From Paenibacillus sp. FSL R7-0204 (GTDB lineage: Bacteria > Bacillota > Bacilli > Paenibacillales > Paenibacillaceae), in assembly GCF_038002225.1 (NCBI RefSeq), contig NZ_JBBOCA010000001.1, forward strand, positions 3,844,001 through 3,908,000: 64,000 bases of DNA, in the 5' to 3' direction. Both the position numbers and the translations under genes were made by a program. The notes beneath the pieces were generated by a model. That model did no database searches, was not told the DNA's origin, and worked only from the letters and a program-made list of their open reading frames with translations. Numbering within the stretch: the stretch's first letter is position 1; each line of letters opens with the position of its first letter. Of the stretch, positions 54,955 to 63,410 are shown in pieces.

Positions 54955-55801
54955 TTCAGGTTTTCAACTACATTGCTCTACGCGCCGCCCCCGTTCCAAA
55001 TGTAATCGGTTTTTCGACTACATTTGGTCAACGCGCCGTCCCCGGTCCGAATGTAATCGGGTTTTCGATTACATTTGGCCAGCGCGCCATCCTCGGTCCG
55101 AATGTAATCGGTTTTTCGATTACATTTGGCCAGCGCGCCGTCCCCGGTCCGAATGTAATCGGTTTTTCGATTACATTTGGCTCACGCGCCGTCCTCGGTC
55201 CGAATGTAATCGGTTTTTCGATTACATTTGGCTCACGCGCCGTCCTCGGTCCGAATGTAATCGGTATTTCGATTACATTTGGCCAGCGCGCCGTCCTCGG
55301 TCCGAATGTAATCGGTTTTTCGATTACATTTGGCTCACGCGCCGTCCTCGGTCCGAATGTAATCGGTTTTTCGATTACATTTGGCCAGCGCGCCGTCCCC
55401 GGTCCGAATGTAATCGGTTTTTCGATTACATTTGGCTCACGCGCCGCTCCGGTCCGAATGTAATCGGTTTTTCGATTACAATTGGCCAGCGCGCCGTCCC
55501 CGGTCCGAATGTAATCGGTATTTCGATTACAATTGGCCAGCGCGCCGTCTCCGGTCCGAATGTAATCGGTTTTTCGATTACATTTGGCTCACGCGCCGTC
55601 CCCGGTCCGAATGTAATCGGTTTTTCGATTACATTTGGCCAGCGCGCCGTCCCCGGTCCGAATGTAATCGGTTTTTCGATTACATTTGGCTCACGCGCCG
55701 TCCCCGGTCCGAATGTAATCGGTATTTCGATTACATTTGGCTCACGCGCCGCTCCCGTCCCGAATGTGATCGATTTTTCGATCATATTGGGCTACAGCGC
55801 C
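54955..55801. repeat. 17-copy, 51-bp tandem array of hairpins between nagA and GH20 gene
   Basis: Seventeen head-to-tail copies of a 51-bp unit, preceded by a degenerate half copy. Each unit holds a 10-bp perfect stem AATGTAATCG/CGATTACATT around a six-base loop (GTTTTT or GTATTT) and a GC-rich spacer ending in CGCGCCGTC. The spacers come in two classes, TTTGGCTCACGCGCC and TTTGGCCAGCGCGCC. The array fills the intergenic gap exactly, abutting the nagA stop. One copy (about 55440) is 1 bp short, and the last copy differs but keeps its stem. Because 51 is divisible by 3, long false reading frames cross the array; I do not regard them as genes. Confidence 0.95.
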
Positions 55802-55803
55802 GG

Positions 55804-56967
55804 CTAATCCTTATCGGCCGCTGTAATCCGGCCGTTTTTCCATACCGCTTGGATCTCCATGGCTCCGCTGTCCTTGCGGAAGCCGATCAGATCTGCTGGC
55901 CTACCTGCGGTAAGTCCGGCAGCCTGCCGAAGGCCCAGCAGCCTGGCCGGGTGAAGCGAGGCGCAGTCGATTGCGTCCTCCAGTGGCGCCAGCCCGGCCC
56001 GGGCCAGGTAAGCCACCTGGTCCGCCAGCATCATAGCCGATCCGGCCAGCAGCCGTGGATGGCCGGCCAGATGCAGCCGCCCTTCCGGCGTCAGTACTAC
56101 GTCGCCGCCGATATGCAGCCGGTAAGCACCCGGCGCCATGCCGCTAAGCGAGACGGCATCGCTGACCAGAATCGCCCTCTTCTGCTTCACCCGCAGAATC
56201 ACCTTCAGCAGCGTATCCGGCAGATGGCAGCCGTCGGCAATCATGCCGCCATACAGCTCATCGGCAGCCAGCTGCTCCCACAGATAATGGGGATGGCGAG
56301 GGAGCGTGAGATGTGTGCCGTTGCCCAGATGAGTAGACATCACCGCGCCTGCGGCCACCGCTTCCCGGATCTGCTCCGGCGACGCGGCCGTGTGTCCGAT
56401 GGAGACCCGGACGCCGGAGGCGCTGCACCGGGAGATGAATGCTGCGGCACCCGTCCATTCGGGGGAGACAGTAATGATCCGGATCAGTCCCTCCGCTGCT
56501 TCCTGCCAGCGGCAGAAGGCCTCCCAGTCGGGCGGGCAAATATGCTCCAAGGGGTGCGCACCGCGCGGACCATCCTCCGGCGACAGGAAGGGTCCTTCCA
56601 GATGTATGCCTGCAATCAGCCCGCTGATATCCGGCTGTGTACGCACGGCTTCAGCAATCGCGGACGCCGCCTGGGTAAGCTGGTCCGGCCCATTGGTTAT
56701 CAGGGTCGGGCAATACGAGGTGACTCCCCGGGCCAGCAGTCGGCGCGAGAGTCCAGCCACGGTCTCCGGCTTAAGCGGCAGCGTGTTGAAGTCCAGCCCC
56801 CAGCCGCCGTTCACCTGCAAATCGACCAGCCCCGGCGCAAGCCAGGGCCAATCGGCCATATGCGGACTCTCGGCCAGCGTATGAACCGCTTCGATGATGC
56901 CATCGCTAACGTGGACCTCAAGCGGCAGGCCGGTTCTGTAATGTCTTCCCGAGATTACACCGTTCAT
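55804..56967 (-). CDS. nagA: N-acetylglucosamine-6-phosphate deacetylase
   Basis: 387 residues of the amidohydrolase fold. Visible are the metal or active-site motifs GLVDLQVNGG, the Glu in HLEGPF, the His in SIGHTAA, STHLGNGTHL, and Asp in LVSDAVSLSG. It converts GlcNAc-6-P to glucosamine-6-P. ATG 56967 overlaps the nagB stop (ATGA), giving coupled translation; a longer frame runs into nagB. The glucosamine-6-P produced is the substrate of the neighbouring NagB. Confidence 0.95.
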   Translation of the reverse strand: MNGVISGRHYRTGLPLEVHVSDGIIEAVHTLAESPHMADWPWLAPGLVDLQVNGGWGLDFNTLPLKPETVAGLSRRLLARGVTSYCPTLITNGPDQLTQAASAIAEAVRTQPDISGLIAGIHLEGPFLSPEDGPRGAHPLEHICPPDWEAFCRWQEAAEGLIRIITVSPEWTGAAAFISRCSASGVRVSIGHTAASPEQIREAVAAGAVMSTHLGNGTHLTLPRHPHYLWEQLAADELYGGMIADGCHLPDTLLKVILRVKQKRAILVSDAVSLSGMAPGAYRLHIGGDVVLTPEGRLHLAGHPRLLAGSAMMLADQVAYLARAGLAPLEDAIDCASLHPARLLGLRQAAGLTAGRPADLIGFRKDSGAMEIQAVWKNGRITAADKD

Positions 56968-57740
56968 AAGCCGAAGGCATCCCGGTCCGTGAACAGCATA
57001 ATGGCGGGATGGGTCCGCAGTACGCTCGCCGGACACGCGGTACTGAGCGGGCCATGAAGTGCAGCTTGAAGCGCGGCCTGCTTAGCCTTGCCGGGAACAA
57101 TAGCAAACAGTTGGTGACCTGCCATCAAGGCAGGCACGGTCAGTGTCAGCGCATGGGTAGGGACATCGTCAAGCGTGGCGAAGCAGCCGTCGTTCACCTG
57201 CTGTGTCCGGCAGGCTTCGTCCAATTCGACCGCTTTAACAGCGAGTTGATCGGCGAAATCAGCTACAGGCGGATCATTGAACGCAATATGCCCGTTCTCT
57301 CCGATGCCGAGGCAGACGATATCAATGGGCGCTTCATTCAGCAGCGCCGCGTATCTCCGGCGCTCCTCTTCAATATTGCCCGTCCGTCCGAGCAGCTCGA
57401 TCCGTCCGGGATTGACTCTGCGGAACAGCCGTTCCTGCAAGTAGTTCCCGAAGCGCTGGGGTGCTTCTGCCGGAAGACCGATATATTCATCCATATGAAA
57501 AGCGTGCACCCGGGACCAGTCAATCCTCTGCTCCCTTACCAGTCCCTCATACAGCTCATTCTGTGACGGGGCCGCGGCAAATACGATGCGGACCGGAGCC
57601 TGGGACTTCCCCTGCAAGTCTCTGATGCTCTGCCCGACCGCTGCCGCTGCCGCCGCTCCCATCTGGCTGCGCTGGTTGTACACCTGCACGCGCATACGCT
57701 CCGCCTGATGCTCTGCCGCCGGAATCAACAACTCTTCCAT
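56964..57740 (-). CDS. nagB: Glucosamine-6-phosphate deaminase
   Basis: 258 residues with the NagB phosphosugar motifs: FAAAPSQNEL, FHMDEYIGL with the proton-transfer Asp, and GIGENGHIAFNDPP. It converts glucosamine-6-P to fructose-6-P and ammonia. AGGAGGAG lies about 10 nt before ATG 57740. Downstream it is fused by ATGA overlap to nagA; upstream a GC-rich hairpin (57760-57785) separates it from the secreted-protein gene. Confidence 0.95.
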   Translation of the reverse strand: MEELLIPAAEHQAERMRVQVYNQRSQMGAAAAAAVGQSIRDLQGKSQAPVRIVFAAAPSQNELYEGLVREQRIDWSRVHAFHMDEYIGLPAEAPQRFGNYLQERLFRRVNPGRIELLGRTGNIEEERRRYAALLNEAPIDIVCLGIGENGHIAFNDPPVADFADQLAVKAVELDEACRTQQVNDGCFATLDDVPTHALTLTVPALMAGHQLFAIVPGKAKQAALQAALHGPLSTACPASVLRTHPAIMLFTDRDAFGL

Positions 57741-57759
57741 GATGAACCCTCTCCTCCTA

Positions 57760-57785
57760 AGAGGGGCGGAATAACCGCCCCCTCT
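57760..57785 (-). other. Intercistronic GC-rich hairpin before nagB
   Basis: AGAGGGGCGG (57760-57769) pairs with CCGCCCCCTCT (57775-57785) with one bulged C. It lies between the upstream stop and the nagB ribosome site. No T-run follows, so it may stabilise or process mRNA rather than end transcription. Confidence 0.55.
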
Positions 57786-57788
57786 CTG

Positions 57789-60700
57789 TTATATTCCGCT
57801 ATCGACCAACAAATATGGCTTGTTATCCGAATTCTCAGAACTGGCCAGCGTTACAACGATTCCCGTAGTATTAGGGTCGCTCCACTGGAAGGTGTGCTGC
57901 AGTCCAGCGGCTGCGGCGGCACCAACGTAAGCTGTAATATCGATGCTGTACCACCCGGCCCCGGTGACCCGGACCGTTCCGAGATTCGTTCCGCCGCTGA
58001 CGGGCCGGTTATTCCAGGTGATGCCGCTCTCGGTCCACTGCGCTCCGGCGTAGCCCTTTAGTGCAAGTGTAACCGGAGCAGCCGGGGCAGCGGTTACATA
58101 CACGTTCAGCGTTACGGACTGCACCGCCGTTCCAGAGAGATTCAGTTCCGCCTTCATGAAGGCGATACGGTCTCCTCCGCCCTGTGCATTTGGAAGATCG
58201 GCGATCTCCAGCACAGGCTCCTGCCCAATATTAGTCGAAGGCTGAAGTTCATGGACATAGGCATCCATGGTCACCGGGATCACCGGATCTGCCGGAGCAC
58301 TTCTCTCGATATTCAGCAGATAGAGATCTGCGGTTCCATCTTCGTGGTACACCAGGACCGACACATCCGCAGGCTCTGAACCAATCGTAACGGACGCGGC
58401 TGCTCCCGATGCCACTGGCATTCCATTTACAAGCACCGCATCCGAGGCCTTGGCGGTAACCGGGGTGACCTGCAGCGAATTTACATTTCTGTTGACAGTT
58501 ACGGTATAGGCCTTGTCACCCGCAGCAAAAGGCTTGTCCCAGCTGCCTGCCGACAGCGTTAGTCCGCTAAGCCCGCCATGTGGCAGCAGCGCCGTGGTGT
58601 GCGGCAGGTCATGGGCGCTGGCATAATAGTAACCGGCTGACTGCACTCTTCTCGGCTCGAATCCGGCTTGACGCCCCGACGGAATAGCCTCCGAAGTGAA
58701 GGCGGCATACCCATCTGCTCCTGTGACAGCCGCTGCATAGCGGCCTGCCGAATAGGTGAACCGCCCTTCTACCGCTGCCCCTGTGAGGACCGCCCCGGTA
58801 GCATAGTCGCGTACTTTCATGGTAGCGGAAGCCGCAGTACCGTTATATGCGAGCTGCATATCCGTCACAATCATCGGTTTAAGCGCCGTGCTGCCGGTGA
58901 CCGCAGACACAACACTTGAGAACGGCCCGATATTGCCCGCCAGATCGCGGGCGGCAACACGGTAATAATAAGTCGTCTCCGGGAGCAGTCCCTTGTCCTG
59001 ATAATTCAGGCCCCGGGCAAGTCCGGCGATATCCGCAGAGGTGGGCGTGAAGCCGGGGACTGTGCTGCGGTAGATGATGTAGCGGCCTACCTCTAAGTTG
59101 TCAGTAGCCATTCCGTAATTCAGCCGGATGCTCTGATAGTCACTGGCAACAGCGGTTGGCGTACCCGCAGGTGCAGACGGTGCTTCATGATCTTCCGGCG
59201 CTGTCCAGAATACACCGCCGGGTCCCCAATACGAAGGCAATGCCCTGTAGGAATCATAGTGATGGACAGCGATCCCCCCGAAGGCGCTGCTCAGCCCGGA
59301 AGCGGCATAGACTTTGTCCAGCTCGGCTTCCATATGGCTGCGTCCTTCCTCCTGGAAGGTGATCGTCTCCGGGTCGCCGCTGTTTGCAATATCCAGCGTC
59401 TCCACCCCGATGACTACAGAATTCGGCTTACCGATGGCCTCGGCATAGGCCAGCTCACCGGCAGCCCCGGCAATGATACCGGCCGTTCCATCTGCGGAAT
59501 CCCGGTAATCCATGATCGAGATATAATCGGAGATGTCCTGGATATGCTCGGACAGCCACTTCGTTGTGCCGTTCCACTGGATATTCGCTCCCTGCTCGGA
59601 GGAGTCATACCATTTAGGCACAGCCGGGCCGAAGGGCAGCCGGATACCGGCCGTATCGCGCCGGTCAATCATTTTACGCAGGCCATCCAGGTACTCCTTT
59701 TGCAGGAATTTGCTTGGATCTTTGAAATCCGGGGATATATACGGCTCGATGTCCACATTGATTCCATCGAACTTCTCATCTTCGGCCGCTGCAAGATTGT
59801 AATTGATAATCTGCTCAATCTCCCGGACGGCATGACTATGATAGCGCTCATATGCGCCCATGTAAGCCGGGGAGGTTCCGCCCGCCACAAGGGCATGGAC
59901 GCTTAAGTTCCGCTCATGTGCCCAGCGCATGAAGGAGCGCAGCTCGTCTTCCTGCTCCTCTAGCGCCCGGTAGCCGGAGTAGTTGCCCACGGCCAGATAC
60001 AGGGTCGTCACCGGCTCTGATCCGAAGGTTGCGGTGTCCGTAACGAAGGACTCCAGTACCTCCCGCGAGCCTGGATTCAGCAGCAGCTTATAGCTCTCCG
60101 GCTCCCAAATCCACATGGCCCGGTCCTGATCCGGCGAGGGAATCGACGGTTCATGCGTGCCTGCACCGACCTGTGCATAGACGGTTGGGCTGTAGCCGTA
60201 GCGTCCGGGAGCATTCGTCGCTCTGGCCTCCAGGCTGATCGTGTGGTCACCGATCCCCGCCGTATTCCAGGTATATACATATTCCGTGCCATTATAGGCG
60301 GTCTGCTGCCACGGTCCCCGGTTCACCCGGACCTGCACGGCCGAGACCGGCGCAGCCGATTCTGCCTGAACGGTGACCGCTACCTGTCCGGTCACGGCAA
60401 CCCCTTCATCCGGACCCGTAATGGTCACCACTGGCGCAACACCTGCGGGGTTGTTCACCTCAAGGGTGACGGACGGACTCCACACCCCGTAGCGGGTAGT
60501 GGTATCCAGCCCGCGTGCCACCAGCTCCACCGGACCGTTGTAACGGGAGCTGTCTAGCGTATAAGACCAGCTGCCGCTGTCATCCCCGTCCGGGTCATCC
60601 AGCAATACCTCGAACTGGGCTGTCCCGTTCACATACAACCGGACATCATATAGTCCGGTATAGGTTCCACTGACCTCAACCTGCCCGCCGGAGGAACCAT

Positions 60701-60839
60701 ATCCCCCGGGCGGTTCATCCAGTGTAATGGTGCCTGCGGCCTGGGCGGTGCCCGGAACTGCCATTATCACAATCATTAGACCGATCACAGATAACACCCA
60801 TCCAAACCGTTTACCAGAGCCCTGCAGCCATTGCTTCAT
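57789..60839 (-). CDS. Secreted multidomain GH18-like glycosidase
   Basis: 1016 residues with a signal peptide (cleavage after AQA, ~34). Two Ig-like domains (about 36-225) are followed by a TIM-barrel domain (238-545) with DGINVDIEP: Asp358, Asp363 and Glu365 match the DxxDxDxE catalytic signature of GH18, and ISIMDYRD matches its substrate-contact strand. Then come a fibronectin type III domain (552-650), a further beta domain, a cadherin-like beta-sandwich (about 755-840) and a DNRLRE/CBM96-like domain (850-1016). It probably degrades an amino-sugar polymer outside the cell, feeding the sugar transporter and nag genes. Exact substrate unknown. GGAGG is 8 nt upstream. Confidence 0.8.
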   Translation of the reverse strand: MKQWLQGSGKRFGWVLSVIGLMIVIMAVPGTAQAAGTITLDEPPGGYGSSGGQVEVSGTYTGLYDVRLYVNGTAQFEVLLDDPDGDDSGSWSYTLDSSRYNGPVELVARGLDTTTRYGVWSPSVTLEVNNPAGVAPVVTITGPDEGVAVTGQVAVTVQAESAAPVSAVQVRVNRGPWQQTAYNGTEYVYTWNTAGIGDHTISLEARATNAPGRYGYSPTVYAQVGAGTHEPSIPSPDQDRAMWIWEPESYKLLLNPGSREVLESFVTDTATFGSEPVTTLYLAVGNYSGYRALEEQEDELRSFMRWAHERNLSVHALVAGGTSPAYMGAYERYHSHAVREIEQIINYNLAAAEDEKFDGINVDIEPYISPDFKDPSKFLQKEYLDGLRKMIDRRDTAGIRLPFGPAVPKWYDSSEQGANIQWNGTTKWLSEHIQDISDYISIMDYRDSADGTAGIIAGAAGELAYAEAIGKPNSVVIGVETLDIANSGDPETITFQEEGRSHMEAELDKVYAASGLSSAFGGIAVHHYDSYRALPSYWGPGGVFWTAPEDHEAPSAPAGTPTAVASDYQSIRLNYGMATDNLEVGRYIIYRSTVPGFTPTSADIAGLARGLNYQDKGLLPETTYYYRVAARDLAGNIGPFSSVVSAVTGSTALKPMIVTDMQLAYNGTAASATMKVRDYATGAVLTGAAVEGRFTYSAGRYAAAVTGADGYAAFTSEAIPSGRQAGFEPRRVQSAGYYYASAHDLPHTTALLPHGGLSGLTLSAGSWDKPFAAGDKAYTVTVNRNVNSLQVTPVTAKASDAVLVNGMPVASGAAASVTIGSEPADVSVLVYHEDGTADLYLLNIERSAPADPVIPVTMDAYVHELQPSTNIGQEPVLEIADLPNAQGGGDRIAFMKAELNLSGTAVQSVTLNVYVTAAPAAPVTLALKGYAGAQWTESGITWNNRPVSGGTNLGTVRVTGAGWYSIDITAYVGAAAAAGLQHTFQWSDPNTTGIVVTLASSENSDNKPYLLVDSGI

Positions 60840-60913
60840 AAGCGGCGCCTCCTTATAATGGTCAAGCGAATACCCTGATTGCCATGCCTGTGCTTCTGCG
60901 GTTCTTCCTGCAA

Positions 60914-62482
60914 TTAGTTGCTGCTTAATTGAATGTTCTGAACACGGTCATACGCTTCCTTGTACGTTGCCAGCAGCTTGTCTACGCCCAGATTGTTGAT
61001 CTCCTCAACATATTTATCCCAGTCCGCCAGTTTGCGGGAGCCTGTAACGAATTTGGCGAAGCTCTCATCGCGGTGCTTCTTGATTGCCTGTCCGGTGATC
61101 GAGATGACTTCATTCTCCTTCTCCGTGAAGGCAGGACGCGGCTGCATGTTGGCCGGATCATATTTGACAGCTTCTTCATAGGCGTGCTTCAGGTCGTCCG
61201 AGAACAGGGACAGATGGGCGTTGAAGTCAATCCACGTATACGTTCCGCTGGTCTGAAGTCCTGTCTGTTTCCGCATTTCTATCACATCGGTGAATTCCGG
61301 CTTGAACTTGATCGCATCGCCTTCCTTCACATAGGTCTCACCTTCCACACCCCAGCTGCTGAGCGTGCGGCCGTCTTCCGAATAGAAAAAGTCCATATAA
61401 CTCATGATATCTTCAATATTTTTGGAGGTCGAAGCAACCGTCAGGCCTCCTTCCATGTAATGGAAGTAAGGATTGAGCTGCTTGCCGCCCTCAAGCCCTG
61501 CGGGAGGAGCCATGAACTGCATATTGAATTCAGGATTCTCCTTGCGCATTGCATTATTGAAGAAGTCCACCCGGCTGATATAATCCACAGTTACAAAAGA
61601 CTTGCCGGTAGACACCATGTCCTGCCACTGCTTGGTCTGCAGTGAGAGGAAGTCCGGCGGAATCAGCCCTTCATCGTAGAACTGCTTCCACATGCCGACC
61701 ATTTCCTTGTAGCTGTCCTCTGTCGGACCGTAGCGCCATTCTTTGGCATCGAAATCGTAGTAAGCCCCTTCGCCCGTTCCATAGTTGACCGTCATATTCG
61801 TGTTCATCTCATCCGGGATCTGACCGTAGCGGAGCGACAGCGGGTAGCTGTCCGGGTATTTCGTCTTGAGTGTCTTCAGGGCCGTATGCAGCTCATCATA
61901 AGTCTTGGGAGCCTGAATGCCCTCCTTCTCAAAAACATCCTGGCGGTACATCCAGATCATGCGGTTCGTCTCCCCGAAGCCCTGGTTCGGGAACATATAC
62001 ATTTTGCCGTCAGCGGAGAGGGCGGCCTTCGCTTCATCCGGGTATTGCTTCATCCAGGCGGTCAGATTCGGCAGCTTGTCCATGTATTCCATCAGGTCTA
62101 CGAGTGCGCCTTGCTGGCCGAATTTGTTCGATTCCTTGCGGTTGGGCATATACATCAGATCGGGCAGCGCATTGGAGGCCACCGCGAGATTCAGCGCTTC
62201 AGCCAGCTTCCCGGAAGGGGTCTGCACCTCCAGCGTGACGCCGGTCTGATCTTTGATCCAGCCCCAGACCGGCCAGTCCTTGGAATAAGGGAAGGTGGCA
62301 TTGTTGTCCAGCAGTGCGGTGAAGGTATGGGCCTGCTTCGCTTCCGAAGTGGCCGGAGAAGCTTCTCCCCCAGGTGCAGCCGTAGCCGCAGGCGAAGTGG
62401 CATTGTTACTGCCCCCGCTGCAGCCGCTCACCAGTATTGCCGCTGCCGCGAGGGGCAGCATTACAGACTTCCATTTGTTCAT
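60914..62482 (-). CDS. Sugar ABC transporter substrate-binding lipoprotein
   Basis: 522 residues. Lipoprotein signal with lipobox LVSG-Cys21, an Ala/Thr/Ser-rich linker, then a family-1 solute-binding fold of the large LplA/YtcQ type common in Paenibacillus. It captures oligosaccharides for the two permeases encoded just upstream. GGGAGAG precedes ATG 62482. No ATPase gene is present; such systems usually share a general MsmX-type ATPase. Confidence 0.92.
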   Translation of the reverse strand: MNKWKSVMLPLAAAAILVSGCSGGSNNATSPAATAAPGGEASPATSEAKQAHTFTALLDNNATFPYSKDWPVWGWIKDQTGVTLEVQTPSGKLAEALNLAVASNALPDLMYMPNRKESNKFGQQGALVDLMEYMDKLPNLTAWMKQYPDEAKAALSADGKMYMFPNQGFGETNRMIWMYRQDVFEKEGIQAPKTYDELHTALKTLKTKYPDSYPLSLRYGQIPDEMNTNMTVNYGTGEGAYYDFDAKEWRYGPTEDSYKEMVGMWKQFYDEGLIPPDFLSLQTKQWQDMVSTGKSFVTVDYISRVDFFNNAMRKENPEFNMQFMAPPAGLEGGKQLNPYFHYMEGGLTVASTSKNIEDIMSYMDFFYSEDGRTLSSWGVEGETYVKEGDAIKFKPEFTDVIEMRKQTGLQTSGTYTWIDFNAHLSLFSDDLKHAYEEAVKYDPANMQPRPAFTEKENEVISITGQAIKKHRDESFAKFVTGSRKLADWDKYVEEINNLGVDKLLATYKEAYDRVQNIQLSSN

Positions 62483-62525
62483 TCTTCATCTCTCCCTTAA
62501 GTAGTAGTTATGGTTCAGGGCCGGT

Positions 62526-63395
62526 TCAGCCCTTCACTGCACCGATCATGGCGCCTTTGACAAAATACTTCTGAACAAACGGATATACCGTGAGTATCGG
62601 CAGCGTAGAGACCATAATCGTTGCATATTTGAGCGACTCTTCAACGACCTGGTTGTCTCCCCCGATCCCGGTCACATCCCCCGAGCTTGCGCTTCCTGCC
62701 AGCACCAGATTGCGGAGCAGCACTTGGAGCGGGAACAAATCCGGGGTGCGAAGATACAGGAGCGGATAGATGAAGTTATTCCACATGCCCACCGCATAAA
62801 ATAAAGCAATGGTGGCGAAGGAAGCCTTCGACAGTGGAATGATGATGCGCATGAATATCCCGATATCATTTAACCCGTCGATGCGTCCCGATTCCTCCAG
62901 CTCCTTGGGAATACCCGAGAAGAAGGTGCGCATCAGAATCAGATTCCAGGTGCTGACTGCGCCCGGCAGGACCATGCCCCATACGGTATCCACCATATTC
63001 AGGGAGCGGACCACGAGGAAGGTCGGGATCATTCCCCCGCTGAAGAACATCGTAACGACGATCAGCATCGTGAAGGTCTTGCGCAGCGCCATATCCCGGC
63101 GGGAGAGCGCGTAAGCCCCGGTTGACGTAACCACCAGCGAGATCAGCGTGCCGAGCACGGTGTAGATCAGCGTGTTTTTATAGGCCGTCCAGATCTTCGG
63201 GTCTCCCAGCACCAGCTCGTACATCTTCACATTGAAGCCCTTGGGCCAGAACGAGACCGTGTTCTTGATGACATTGATATCGCTGCTCAGAGAGACCGCC
63301 AGCATATGCAGGAACGGATAGAGCGTAATAACCACAACAATCATCAGAAAGAACGTGCTGACCACATTAAACCAGGAAATTCTCGGTGATCTCAT
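62526..63395 (-). CDS. Sugar ABC transporter permease, LplC/YtcP type
   Basis: 289 residues, six membrane segments, with the ATPase-contact loop LEESGRIDGLNDIGIFMRIIIPLS. The C-terminus FVKGAMIGAVKG is typical of LplC-like proteins. ATG 63395 is preferred to in-frame GTGs upstream because AGAGG lies 7 nt before it. It forms a heterodimer with the permease encoded 15 bp upstream. Confidence 0.93.
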   Translation of the reverse strand: MRSPRISWFNVVSTFFLMIVVVITLYPFLHMLAVSLSSDINVIKNTVSFWPKGFNVKMYELVLGDPKIWTAYKNTLIYTVLGTLISLVVTSTGAYALSRRDMALRKTFTMLIVVTMFFSGGMIPTFLVVRSLNMVDTVWGMVLPGAVSTWNLILMRTFFSGIPKELEESGRIDGLNDIGIFMRIIIPLSKASFATIALFYAVGMWNNFIYPLLYLRTPDLFPLQVLLRNLVLAGSASSGDVTGIGGDNQVVEESLKYATIMVSTLPILTVYPFVQKYFVKGAMIGAVKG

Positions 63396-63410
63396 CACCA
63401 CACCTCTTCT

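Noticed and set aside
54955..55801. CRISPR array
   Set aside because: The whole 51-bp unit is repeated with only two spacer variants; there are no unique spacers and no cas genes.
54932..57057. Long plus-strand reading frames across the hairpin array and nagA (about 291 and 541 codons) made of 17-residue repeats
   Set aside because: The 51-bp period keeps frames open on both strands. The frames lack credible ribosome sites, and the second runs antisense through nagA, whose protein is clear.
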